From contig JASIEC010000081.1 of the NCBI GenBank assembly GCA_030046135.1, positions 1-11,868 of the forward strand: a stretch of 11,868 bases of DNA. Direction: 5' to 3'. The notes under the pieces are model-generated. The model searched no databases, had not been told where the DNA came from, and worked only from the letters and a program-made list of their open reading frames with translations. Below are positions 1-5,740 of the stretch, piece after piece. This stretch comes from Thermoplasmata archaeon (GTDB lineage: Archaea; Thermoplasmatota; Thermoplasmata; Lutacidiplasmatales; UBA184). The translations under genes and the position numbers were made by a program. Numbering within the stretch: the stretch's first letter is position 1; each line of letters begins with the position of its first letter.

Positions 1-243
1 TGGGTCACGCTCCACGGCTTCGCTCTCAACGTCGATCCCGACCTCGCCGCGTTCGAGCGGTTCCGCCCCTGCGGGATGGACGGGTCGGTCATGACGTCGC
101 TCTCGAGAGAGCTCGGACGACCGGTGACGCTGGCCGAACTCCGGCCCCCGCTCCTCGAGGCCTGGGACGCGATCTTCTCGCCGTTTCCCTCGCGGGAGCC
201 GGCAGCTAAGGTCGCGAGTCCGACCACGCCGGTCCCGGGATGA
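1..243 (+). CDS. lipB: Octanoyl-[carrier protein] transferase LipB, C-terminal part (5' end outside window)
   Basis: LipB moves the octanoyl group from acyl carrier protein to the lipoyl domains of 2-oxoacid dehydrogenases or glycine cleavage H protein, the first step of de novo lipoate assembly in the cytoplasm. The 80 visible residues start with WVTLHGFALNVDPDLAAF, continue with FRPCGMDGSVMTSLSRELG, and end at TGA 241-243. This is the family's HGxALNv block followed by the PCG motif that holds the catalytic cysteine (codon 24 of the visible part). The catalytic lysine of the family lies upstream of the HG block and is outside the window. The stop overlaps the next start (ATGA at 240-243), which suggests translational coupling. 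Family assignment is confident; whether the rest of the gene is intact cannot be seen. Confidence 0.87.
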   Translation, partial: WVTLHGFALNVDPDLAAFERFRPCGMDGSVMTSLSRELGRPVTLAELRPPLLEAWDAIFSPFPSREPAAKVASPTTPVPG

Positions 244-1178
244 GCGCGGGAGCGGGCCCGCGTCCTCTCCTGCTCGTCGTGGGAGGGTGCGGCGGCCTCG
301 TCGGCCGGGCCGTGCTCGAGGAGTTCTCTTCCGACCACCGGATCCGGTCGGTCCACCGCCACCCGGCGGAGGGCGAGCCGGAGCACGGCGTCGAGTGGAT
401 CCGCCAGGACGCGGCCGAGGTTCCGGCGTGGGAGCCGATCCTCGAGGGGGTCGATACCATCCTTGTCTCCGCCTGGTTCCGGCAGGCCCCCCGACGGAGA
501 TTCGTCAAGCTCGGCGCGGGTCTTGTGCGTCTCGTCCGGGCCGCCGATCGTGCCGGGATCCGGCGGCTCGTCCACCTCAGCGTTCCGGACGCGCCCGAGG
601 AGCTCGAGAGGACCCTCCCGTACCTCACGGAAAAGCGAGCCGTCGACCGGGCGATCCGAGAGAGCTCGCTCCAGTACACGATCGTGCGGCCGACGATGCT
701 GTTCGCGGAGCGGGACCGGCTCCTCACTGTTCTCCTCGGCCTCGCCGCCCGATACCGACGGCTCCCGATGTTCGGGGACGGCACCTATCACGTGAGCCCG
801 CTCGCCTCCCGGGACCTCTCCCGGATCGTTCGGCGCGAGGGCGCCGCGGGATCCCGGACCACGATCACGGTCGGCGGCCCCCGTCGCTGGGAGTACCGGG
901 AGCTCACGGACGAGCTGTTCCGCTCGCTCGGCCTCCCGGCGCGCTACGTGTCGCTCTCGCCGAGGAACTCCGTGCGCCTCGCCGCGCTCCTCGAGGCTCT
1001 CGGCTCGTCGCTCGTCTACGCCTACGAGATCCGGTGGCTTCTCTCGGACCGACTGGGGGTTCCCCCGTACCCAGGGCTCCCCCAGCCTCTGGAGACCGTG
1101 GAGCCGTTCCTGGCGCGGCAGGCCCGTCGACTTCGCCAGGGGGCGCCCCCGCCGGGAGGCCGGGGGCCCGCCCGCTGA
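240..1178 (+). CDS. Atypical short-chain dehydrogenase / NmrA-NDUFA9-like NAD(P)-binding protein
   Basis: This is a 312-aa protein with an N-terminal Rossmann fold. After strand LLLVV comes the dinucleotide loop GGCGGLVG (GxxGxxG at residues 16-22). The sequence DTILVSAWFRQA follows, then a helix and the strand RRLVHLSVPDA. YLTEK is a YxxxK-type motif, followed by YTIVRPTMLF and FGDGTYHVSPLASRDLSRI, the pattern of atypical extended SDRs that act as nucleotide-sugar epimerases, quinone-reductase-like sensors or assembly factors. The C-terminal third (about 215-312) is less conserved and ends in a Pro/Gly/Arg-rich tail. No substrate can be named. The start is the ATG inside the ATGA overlap with lipB, so the two genes are probably co-transcribed; a role in lipoate metabolism is not implied. 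Confidence 0.82.
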   Translation: MSAGAGPRPLLLVVGGCGGLVGRAVLEEFSSDHRIRSVHRHPAEGEPEHGVEWIRQDAAEVPAWEPILEGVDTILVSAWFRQAPRRRFVKLGAGLVRLVRAADRAGIRRLVHLSVPDAPEELERTLPYLTEKRAVDRAIRESSLQYTIVRPTMLFAERDRLLTVLLGLAARYRRLPMFGDGTYHVSPLASRDLSRIVRREGAAGSRTTITVGGPRRWEYRELTDELFRSLGLPARYVSLSPRNSVRLAALLEALGSSLVYAYEIRWLLSDRLGVPPYPGLPQPLETVEPFLARQARRLRQGAPPPGGRGPAR

Positions 1179-1228
1179 GCCCGCGGCAGGACCCATCGAG
1201 CGTCCGTGCGGCGTTCCAATTTCGGACA

Positions 1229-1236
1229 CCTTAAGT
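1229..1236 (+). promoter_or_regulatory. TATA-like box for the membrane protein gene
   Basis: CCTTAAGT stands out in GC-rich surroundings. Its centre lies about 26 bases before the GTG at 1259, the distance expected for an archaeal TATA box when transcription begins at or next to the start codon. Confidence 0.55.
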
Positions 1237-1258
1237 CGGGCCCGCATTGCAGGCGGAC

Positions 1259-1828
1259 GTGACGCTGCCGTCCTCCGACATCTCGAGCACGATCGTCGTG
1301 CTCGCCCTGTTCTCGTTCATCTACGCTCGCCGGATCGTCCGGTCGATCACCGGGACCCGTATCTCGGTGGGCCAGCTCTTCGGGTTCACCGGATTCTACG
1401 TCGCCCTGTTCCTCCTCGCCATCGTGGACGGGATCACGCTCCTCCCGACGTACCTTCTCGGGGCGTACGCGGCCGTGGTGATCGTCGCGGGGGTCGGAGC
1501 CGAGCGGTACGTCCGGGGCCGCGTCGACGTGCACGAGCAAGCCCCGGGGGTGTGGATGTACCGCCTGAGCCCGATCGTTCCGGTCGTCTATCTCCTGCTC
1601 TTCATCGTCCGCCTGCTGCTCGACCTGTTCGTGCTGAGCCTTGACCCGTTCGTCTTCACGCTCTCGCCTCCGCCGGTGGCGTCGCAGGCGCTGTGGATTC
1701 TGGCGGCGGTCAACCTCCTCTTCTCGGCGAGCACCGGCCTCCTCGTGGGCCGGAACGTCGCGGTCTACCGCGCCTACCAGGCCAAGCTCCGGGCCGCCCC
1801 GGCGGGTCAACCGCTCACCTCTGTGTAG
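1259..1828 (+). CDS. Multi-pass membrane protein, unknown function
   Basis: This 189-aa protein is predominantly hydrophobic, with about five membrane segments. They are near STIVVLALFSFIYA, VGQLFGFTGFYVALFLLAIV, TYLLGAYAAVVIVAGVG, LSPIVPVVYLLLFIVRLLLDLFV and ALWILAAVNLLFSASTGLLVG. Between the first two is a basic loop (RRIVRSITGTR), and between the third and fourth a polar loop with RYVRGRVDVHEQAPG. I do not recognise the family with confidence; the layout recalls CcdC/DUF1453-like proteins, which is only an impression. I chose GTG 1259 because the TATA-like box lies 26 bases upstream, making a leaderless start; TTG 1247 in the same frame would add four residues. It is preceded by 80 non-coding bases and converges on the HEPN gene. 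Confidence 0.72.
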   Translation: MTLPSSDISSTIVVLALFSFIYARRIVRSITGTRISVGQLFGFTGFYVALFLLAIVDGITLLPTYLLGAYAAVVIVAGVGAERYVRGRVDVHEQAPGVWMYRLSPIVPVVYLLLFIVRLLLDLFVLSLDPFVFTLSPPPVASQALWILAAVNLLFSASTGLLVGRNVAVYRAYQAKLRAAPAGQPLTSV

Positions 1829-1970
1829 GTCCGAGGAGAGCCCCCGAATCACCTCCTCCCGGAGGCTCCGCCGAACCGAGGAGGTCGGGTGGGCGTCCTC
1901 GCGTGTCCCGGACCACCGGCACGGCCGATGGGACCGCTCCAAATCCCGCCGGAGAGCAGCGGGGTCGCCC

Positions 1971-2342
1971 CTAGTCGACGGGAGAATCCCGCGGTTCTCC
2001 CGGATTGGTCGGAGGAGCCCGCACCCGACGGAGCTGCCGCTCGATCCTGGGGAGTCTGTCTCGCACGAAGGCCCATACAATCTCGGGGTCCGGGCGCATG
2101 TACTGGTGGATCAACCGTGTCCGCAAGTCGCGGAGGTCCTTCCACGGGACCTGGGGGTTGGATCGCTTGAGGCGTTGCGACGCCTGGTCGGCCGATTCGG
2201 ACAAATGTTCGAGGTGATGGATCACGAGCTCCCGGGTGTCGTAATCAAGGAAGAAGGTGGCCCGGCCCCGAGCGACGTAGCCTCGCGTTCTCTCGATCGC
2301 CTCGAGCATCTCGCCCAATCGAAGCTCGTCGGGGGAGCTCAC
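1971..2342 (-). CDS. hepT: HEPN toxin, HepT/DUF86 family
   Basis: HepT proteins are HEPN-fold RNases that are kept inactive by a partner MNT nucleotidyltransferase, which in characterised pairs AMPylates the toxin. The 123-aa product is all-helical. It carries the HEPN active-site signature RX4HXY as R74-TRLI-H79-Q-Y81, within LRDLRTRLIHQYMRPDPEIVW. In most DUF86 members the residue after the arginine is Asn; here it is Thr. The tyrosine that is AMPylated in studied systems is present. The ATG at 2342 overlaps the stop of the upstream MNT gene by four bases, so expression is coupled with the antitoxin first. The C-terminal tail is Pro/Arg-rich. Assignment as a HEPN toxin is strong; RNase activity in this host is inferred. 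Confidence 0.86.
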   Translation of the reverse strand: MSSPDELRLGEMLEAIERTRGYVARGRATFFLDYDTRELVIHHLEHLSESADQASQRLKRSNPQVPWKDLRDLRTRLIHQYMRPDPEIVWAFVRDRLPRIERQLRRVRAPPTNPGEPRDSPVD

Positions 2343-2779
2343 AGCGGGACCGCCTCGAACACCACCTGGGGCCGGATTAGAGGGTGCAAGCCGCTCTCGG
2401 TCACCACGTCGACCTTCCTGCCCAGCAGGGCCCCGAGGTCACGTTCGAGGCGTAGCTGATCGAAGACGTCGGCGCCCTTCCGGAACGTCACCAGAAGGTC
2501 CAGATCGCTGCCCGGCTTCGCTTGCCCCCGACGGACCGAGCCGAACACCCGGACCCGGCGAGCCCCGTATCGGCGGGCGATCCGAAGGACCTCTCCCCGA
2601 CGATCGGCGAGGACCTGAGCGATCCCCACTCCCGTGGAGGGAGGAGGTATCGCGCGGAGCTTCGGCCGATCCCAGAGCTTCGACTTGCATCGGGGACAGA
2701 TTCGCACGACCGGCCGAGACGGACGCCACGCATACGCGCACCGAAGGCATCGGAGCACGGGGATCTCAACGACCTGCAT
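2339..2779 (-). CDS. mntA: MNT nucleotidyltransferase antitoxin fused to an N-terminal zinc ribbon
   Basis: This 146-aa protein has two parts. Residues 8-39 form a zinc ribbon with CxxC knuckles at C11/C14 and C28/C31, of the type common in small archaeal proteins. Residues 50-146 form a minimal nucleotidyltransferase (Pol-beta superfamily). Its active site has G80-S81, D92-L-D94 in SDLDLLV, and a third acidic residue D124 in KVDVV. Such MNT proteins are cognate antitoxins of HEPN toxins and transfer AMP to the toxin's tyrosine. The downstream HEPN gene overlaps by 4 bp, confirming a HEPN/MNT module. Classical MntA lacks the ribbon, which may serve DNA binding or autoregulation (inference). 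A perfect 14-bp palindrome lies beside the promoter. The ATG at 2779 is the first in frame and sits about 39 bases after the TATA-like element. Confidence 0.87.
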   Translation of the reverse strand: MQVVEIPVLRCLRCAYAWRPSRPVVRICPRCKSKLWDRPKLRAIPPPSTGVGIAQVLADRRGEVLRIARRYGARRVRVFGSVRRGQAKPGSDLDLLVTFRKGADVFDQLRLERDLGALLGRKVDVVTESGLHPLIRPQVVFEAVPL

Positions 2780-2815
2780 CGTCGTCCGGTAGAGAACCGC
2801 AGGAGGCGGGGTCGC

Positions 2816-2821
2816 ATTAAA
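2816..2821 (-). promoter_or_regulatory. TATA-like box of the MNT-HEPN operon
   Basis: On the minus strand TTTAAT (within AAGTTTAATGC) is the only A/T-rich hexamer upstream of the MNT start. Its centre lies about 39 bases before ATG 2779, predicting a short leader of roughly 13 bases. Confidence 0.5.
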
Positions 2822-2822
2822 C

Positions 2823-2836
2823 TTACCTTGAGGTAA
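2823..2836. promoter_or_regulatory. Candidate operator: 14-bp palindrome upstream of the MNT-HEPN operon
   Basis: TTACCTTGAGGTAA consists of two perfect 6-bp half-sites (TTACCT / AGGTAA) around a 2-base centre. It lies directly upstream of the TATA-like box, where BRE contact by TFB would occur, so a bound protein could block or recruit initiation. Autoregulation by the zinc-ribbon antitoxin is a reasonable but untested idea. Confidence 0.45.
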
Positions 2837-2883
2837 ACGTGTTGCGTTCGCGGCCGTCCTTCCCCAAGAACCGAACGGCTCGG

Positions 2884-2902
2884 CCGGGTCCGAGGATCCC
2901 GG
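2884..2902 (-). terminator. Hairpin directly after the zinc-module membrane protein stop
   Basis: On the minus strand, immediately after the TAG at 2903-2905, CCGGG-A-TC / GACCCGG can pair as a 7-bp stem with one bulged A and a CTCG loop. There is no clear T tract after it, so its role as a transcript end is only suggested by position, 105 bases before the next gene's start. Confidence 0.35.
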
Positions 2903-3811
2903 CTAGACCCGGGGGTCTCCCCCGTGACGGCGCTCGGCGTCGCACGAGGGGCACAAGCCGGGGCGACTCTCCGCGAACGAAGCGTCCTGGCACTTCGCGC
3001 AGAGCGGACGGTCGCAGACCACGCACCCGAGGACCTCCTCCCACGACGCGACGTCCGTGCCGCACGACGCGCAGACGTCGTGACGGATCGGTTCCACCGC
3101 GGGTCGCCGAAGGGCCGGGACGGCCGGAGGGGGTTCGAGCGACTCCAGCATCGAATCGAGCTCGGCGTCGATCGCGGCTTCGTCCACGGCCGGCTGCGAA
3201 ACCGCCGAGAGAGGGGCCGGAATCGGTCGGGGCGGAGCGAGGGGAGGCGTGGGTGTCGCAGCCGGAGCTGGGGACACCGGGGGTGGCGCCGGGCCCGCAG
3301 GCGGGCTCGCGAACCTGACCGCAGGAGTGGAAGCGATGGGTGAGGCTGCGGGCGATTGCGGCGTAGCTCGAGCCCCGCCCGCCGCTGGGGAACGGAGCTG
3401 CCTGGTCGCCGTGGGTGCGGGGGCGCCACGGACCGGGGTCGTAGCGGCGGCCAACGCCTCCCAATCCGCCCGGCGCACGAGGATGTACTGGTCCCCCTGG
3501 GGCAGCCGACCGCCGCCCTCGGAGTCATCGACCAGCGCCAGGGCGATCCCGCCCCCGGTGAAGACCATCCCTACTCCGCCGACGAGAGCCCACAGCGGCA
3601 GGTGCCCGACGGTTGCCCGCGAGAGGCTCGGCAACCCGAACGCCAGCCCAAGGCAGGTGCCGCCGAGGATGAGCATCGGGAGACTGTGTAGGAGGTTCTC
3701 CTCCAGCCACGAAGCGGGAGGGAGGGAGCGGGGCCTGGGCTGATCCCGCCGCTGGGGCCCGCGCTCTGCTGACGACGCAGAAATGACCGGTTCGTCTTGA
3801 GACGCCGTCAC
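2903..3811 (-). CDS. Two-TM membrane protein with C-terminal eight-cysteine FYVE/RING-like zinc module
   Basis: This is a 302-aa protein of unrecognised family with four visible parts. A polar N-tail spans residues 1-40. Two membrane helices lie near 44-63 (LPMLILGGTCLGLAFGLPSL) and 72-94 (ending ALALV). A long Pro/Ala-rich low-complexity linker runs over about 125-225. The compact C-terminal zinc module has Cys at 247, 250, 263, 266, 271, 274, 287 and 290. That spacing, CX2C-X12-CX2C-X4-CX2C-X12-CX2C, fits a two-zinc cross-brace like FYVE or RING-related domains. Both ends would lie on the same side, probably cytoplasmic. The start is the GTG at 3811; the open frame extends further upstream but only through the antisense-free 3' part of the secreted-protein gene in another frame, so the extension is rejected. 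It follows the secreted-protein gene on the same strand by 83 bases and may be co-transcribed. Start choice is uncertain. Confidence 0.75.
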   Translation of the reverse strand: MTASQDEPVISASSAERGPQRRDQPRPRSLPPASWLEENLLHSLPMLILGGTCLGLAFGLPSLSRATVGHLPLWALVGGVGMVFTGGGIALALVDDSEGGGRLPQGDQYILVRRADWEALAAATTPVRGAPAPTATRQLRSPAAGGARATPQSPAASPIASTPAVRFASPPAGPAPPPVSPAPAATPTPPLAPPRPIPAPLSAVSQPAVDEAAIDAELDSMLESLEPPPAVPALRRPAVEPIRHDVCASCGTDVASWEEVLGCVVCDRPLCAKCQDASFAESRPGLCPSCDAERRHGGDPRV

Positions 3812-3856
3812 CCGCGTTCCGAGATCACGGAAGGGACGGCTCCTGATACGTTGTGG

Positions 3857-3884
3857 GGTGGGGCGCCCCTCCGGGTGCCCCACC
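3857..3884 (-). terminator. Stem-loop after the secreted-protein gene
   Basis: GGTGGGGC and GCCCCACC form a perfect 8-bp stem around a 12-base loop. It begins about 10 bases after the TAG of the secreted-protein gene on the minus strand. No T-run follows, so it may be a processing or mRNA-stabilising hairpin rather than a terminator. Confidence 0.4.
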
Positions 3885-3894
3885 GCGGGCGGGC

Positions 3895-4440
3895 CTAGCT
3901 GGCGACGATGACGGTGACCGAGGTCACGGTGGCGGGGCCGGACGCGGTCGAGCCGATGTCGAAGTCCTGAACGATAGGTTCGGAGGCGGCGTTCGTGTCC
4001 GAAGTCTGGCTGTAGTAGTAGGGGATGCCGGGGGTCGTACCTCCGGTGGTGGTGACGTAGACGGTGATCTCGAGGGTTCCGTTGCCGGGGAAGGCGGTGT
4101 CGACCACGGTGTTGAGCGTCACCTGCTCGACGAAGTCCCCTGCGAGGCAGCCCGAGTGGCCCAAAACGCCGCCAGCGCAATCGGTCGCGCCCGCGCTCGT
4201 GACATTGCACGCGTGCCCTTCACTGCACGTGGTGTTGGTGAGCGTCGAGCCGAGCATGCCGAGGCTCGTGGAGTTCCACGTGATCCCCGTCACCGCGCTC
4301 ACGGTCGTCGTCTGCGAGCCCTGGTACGAGTTGGAGTGCTGCCCGAGCTGGACCGAAGCGGCGGCAAACCCTCCGACCAGCGCCACGAAGGCCAGGGCCA
4401 TCGACGCGTAGATCGCCTTCCGAGACGTCCTGATTCTCAT
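3895..4440 (-). CDS. Secreted or surface-anchored protein with signal sequence, four Cys and N-glycosylation sequons
   Basis: This 181-aa protein starts with a basic segment (MRIRTSRK) and a hydrophobic stretch (residues 9-28) ending AAAS, a plausible Sec signal or N-terminal anchor. The mature part is Thr/Ser/Gly/Val-rich and beta-like. It has four cysteines (72, 78, 88, 98) clustered as two potential disulfides, and four N-X-S/T sequons (WNSTS, NTTC, CNVTS, GNGTL), which fits an exported glycoprotein. The N-terminus is also distantly pilin-like (K-A before a hydrophobic helix), but the archaeal class III prepilin motif is not well matched. It is the one gene here with both a strong TATA (4487-4495) and a clear Shine-Dalgarno (GAGGTGA, six bases before ATG), suggesting high expression. 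No family recognised. Confidence 0.78.
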   Translation of the reverse strand: MRIRTSRKAIYASMALAFVALVGGFAAASVQLGQHSNSYQGSQTTTVSAVTGITWNSTSLGMLGSTLTNTTCSEGHACNVTSAGATDCAGGVLGHSGCLAGDFVEQVTLNTVVDTAFPGNGTLEITVYVTTTGGTTPGIPYYYSQTSDTNAASEPIVQDFDIGSTASGPATVTSVTVIVAS

Positions 4441-4442
4441 TC

Positions 4443-4453
4443 GAGGTCACCTC
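4443..4453 (-). promoter_or_regulatory. Shine-Dalgarno of the secreted-protein gene inside a small palindrome
   Basis: On the minus strand GAGGTGACCTC contains the SD-like GAGGTGA, which ends six bases before the ATG at 4440. The 11-mer is self-complementary (GAGGT-g-ACCTC). Most other genes here look leaderless, so this leader is notable. Confidence 0.5.
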
Positions 4454-4486
4454 ACAAGATTCGCGAGTTTGCTTGCGAAGGACCCC

Positions 4487-4495
4487 TATTTAAAC
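4487..4495 (-). promoter_or_regulatory. TATA box of the secreted-protein gene
   Basis: The minus-strand GTTTAAATA is a near-consensus archaeal TATA element. Its centre is about 51 bases before ATG 4440, predicting a leader of about 25 bases that includes the SD. AT-rich tracts lie further upstream (near 4507-4526). Confidence 0.65.
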
Positions 4496-4768
4496 CCGCC
4501 TCTCTTCGCAAAAATTCGGCAAAATAACGGGAAGTCGGCCGACCGTCCCGAGACGTGCCGGGGAGTTCTGGACGGTGACGCGCCATGCTGGTGCGCGGCC
4601 GCCCGATCCGGAGATCCGGATCTCGCATGCCGCGCAGCGGGCGGCATTCGGTGCGACGCAACGGTCCCGACGGTACCTCGATCGGCGCGGCGGGGGAACC
4701 GGGGCCACCGAGCCGACCGGCGCCGTACCCGACTCCTCGCTCCGGACGGGAGAGGAGACGGACAGGAG
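4496..4768. other. Divergent intergenic region without a supported gene
   Basis: Between the two divergent promoters I see no convincing gene. The left edge has A-rich tracts (near 4507-4526) adjoining the secreted-protein promoter. Two tandem copies of GATCCGGA (4605-4620) follow, and the second is part of a perfect 14-bp palindrome (4611-4624). The rest is GC-rich and unstructured to the eye. An open plus-strand frame from 4575 runs into the HsdR-like gene but has low-complexity, Arg-rich content and crosses that gene's promoter. Confidence 0.5.
4611..4624. repeat. Perfect 14-bp palindrome in divergent intergenic region
   Basis: GAGATCCGGATCTC is fully self-complementary and overlaps the second of two tandem GATCCGGA units (4605-4612, 4613-4620). 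It lies about 115 bases from the secreted-protein TATA and 145 bases from the HsdR-like TATA. It could be a regulator site; no direct evidence. Confidence 0.4.
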
Positions 4769-4776
4769 TATTTTTA
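4769..4776 (+). promoter_or_regulatory. TATA box of the HsdR-like gene
   Basis: TATTTTTA stands out in a GC-rich region. Its centre is about 30 bases before ATG 4803, consistent with leaderless or nearly leaderless transcription. Confidence 0.65.
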
Positions 4777-4802
4777 GCCCGGGGCCGTCCATCGGCGAAC
4801 CG

Positions 4803-5732
4803 ATGGAAGCGGTCGATCTCAGCCGGCGTCTCTCCGACTTCGGGCAAGTGGCGGGGGAGGTCCTCCGGGACGTTCAGGAAGTCACGGAGCAGCAGATCCG
4901 GCACTGGATCGTCAATCCGTTCCTCACGGCGCTCGGCTGGGACCCCCACGACAAGCGCCAGGTGTTCCTCGATTACCACTCCCCGAAGCGCAAGGAGACG
5001 GTCGACTACGCCCTCCTGGACGCCGACGGCCGCCCGAAGCTGTTCCTCGACGTCCGCGAGCGGACGGCGAGCGTCACCGAGTTGGGGGCGATCGGCGACC
5101 GCGCCAAGGAGTCCGAGGTCCCGCTCATCCTTCTCACGAACGGCCGGGCGTTCTCCCTCTGGTTCGTCCCGTCGACCAACGACGCGGCCGCCCCCCTCTT
5201 CGTCCTCTCGCTCGAGGAGCTCGCGTCGAACGCCGAGAACCTCGTCGGCCTGACCGCCGAGTACCGGCTCAGCGAGAGCGGGATCGGCCAGCTCCGCCGC
5301 AGCGCGATCCGCCTCGCCGTCCTCCAGATGCTGGAGGAGAACTCGGAGAAGACGTTCGACGCCCTCGTCAACTGGGTCCAGTCCGAGGTCGCCCCGGGGG
5401 CGCTCGACGAGACCACCGAGCAGGCGATCCGGGACGCGACGATGCTCTGGCTGACCGAGGAGCACCTCACCCTGCCTCCGTTCACGTCGACCGACGGCAA
5501 GCGGCCTTCCGACCTCCGCATCACGACCCCGAAGGATTGGGAGTCGTTCCCGCGGGGTCCGGCGGGGACGTTCCAGTACAAGTACGACACCGCGAAGATC
5601 CTCGACCTCCGCCAGGGCGCGAAGGAGGTCCGGGAGCAGATGCGCTCCCAGGGGCTCCGGACCCCGACCGCGACGAGCTTCGGGGGGTTCTACCACGCCC
5701 TCCGCTCGCGCGCCGGGCTCTCCGGGAAGTAG
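4803..5732 (+). CDS. Orphan HsdR N-terminal-like (PD-(D/E)XK fold) protein with degenerate catalytic motif
   Basis: This 309-aa protein begins with a helical segment. TEQQIRHWIVNPFLTALGWD (about 28-47) is the typical opening of the type I restriction HsdR N-terminal domain. Next come KETVDYALLDADGRPKLFLDV, with D68 in the PD position, and ILLTNGRAFSLWFV (about 109-122), matching the family's LTNG-x-W block. The usual (E/D)-X-K is replaced by D83-V-R85, with no lysine, so nuclease activity is doubtful. The remaining 180 residues are helical and unassigned. There is no HsdM, HsdS or helicase domain, so it is not a restriction system by itself. I chose ATG 4803 because the TATA box lies just upstream. 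It may act as a nucleic-acid-binding or regulatory stand-alone domain (inference). Confidence 0.72.
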   Translation: MEAVDLSRRLSDFGQVAGEVLRDVQEVTEQQIRHWIVNPFLTALGWDPHDKRQVFLDYHSPKRKETVDYALLDADGRPKLFLDVRERTASVTELGAIGDRAKESEVPLILLTNGRAFSLWFVPSTNDAAAPLFVLSLEELASNAENLVGLTAEYRLSESGIGQLRRSAIRLAVLQMLEENSEKTFDALVNWVQSEVAPGALDETTEQAIRDATMLWLTEEHLTLPPFTSTDGKRPSDLRITTPKDWESFPRGPAGTFQYKYDTAKILDLRQGAKEVREQMRSQGLRTPTATSFGGFYHALRSRAGLSGK

Positions 5733-5740
5733 GTCCCGCC

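Noticed and set aside
1247..1258. TTG 1247 as start of the first membrane protein
   Set aside because: The TATA-like box at 1229-1236 predicts initiation at about 1257-1259, downstream of TTG 1247, favouring GTG 1259.
1852..1865. CCTCC/GGAGG stem between the membrane gene and the HEPN gene as terminator
   Set aside because: Only five base pairs and no T tract; such short GC matches are common here.
1022..2080. Long Arg/Glu/Asp-rich minus-strand open frame
   Set aside because: Shadow of the plus-strand membrane protein; composition typical of antisense frames in GC-rich DNA.
2903..4210. A 435-residue minus-strand open frame extending the zinc-module protein upstream
   Set aside because: The first 133 residues are Arg/His-rich and run through the well-supported secreted-protein gene in another frame; the coding character begins near GTG 3811.
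4575..4802. N-terminal extension of the HsdR-like gene to ATG 4575
   Set aside because: It would place the TATA box inside the gene, and its residues are low-complexity; ATG 4803 is the leaderless start.
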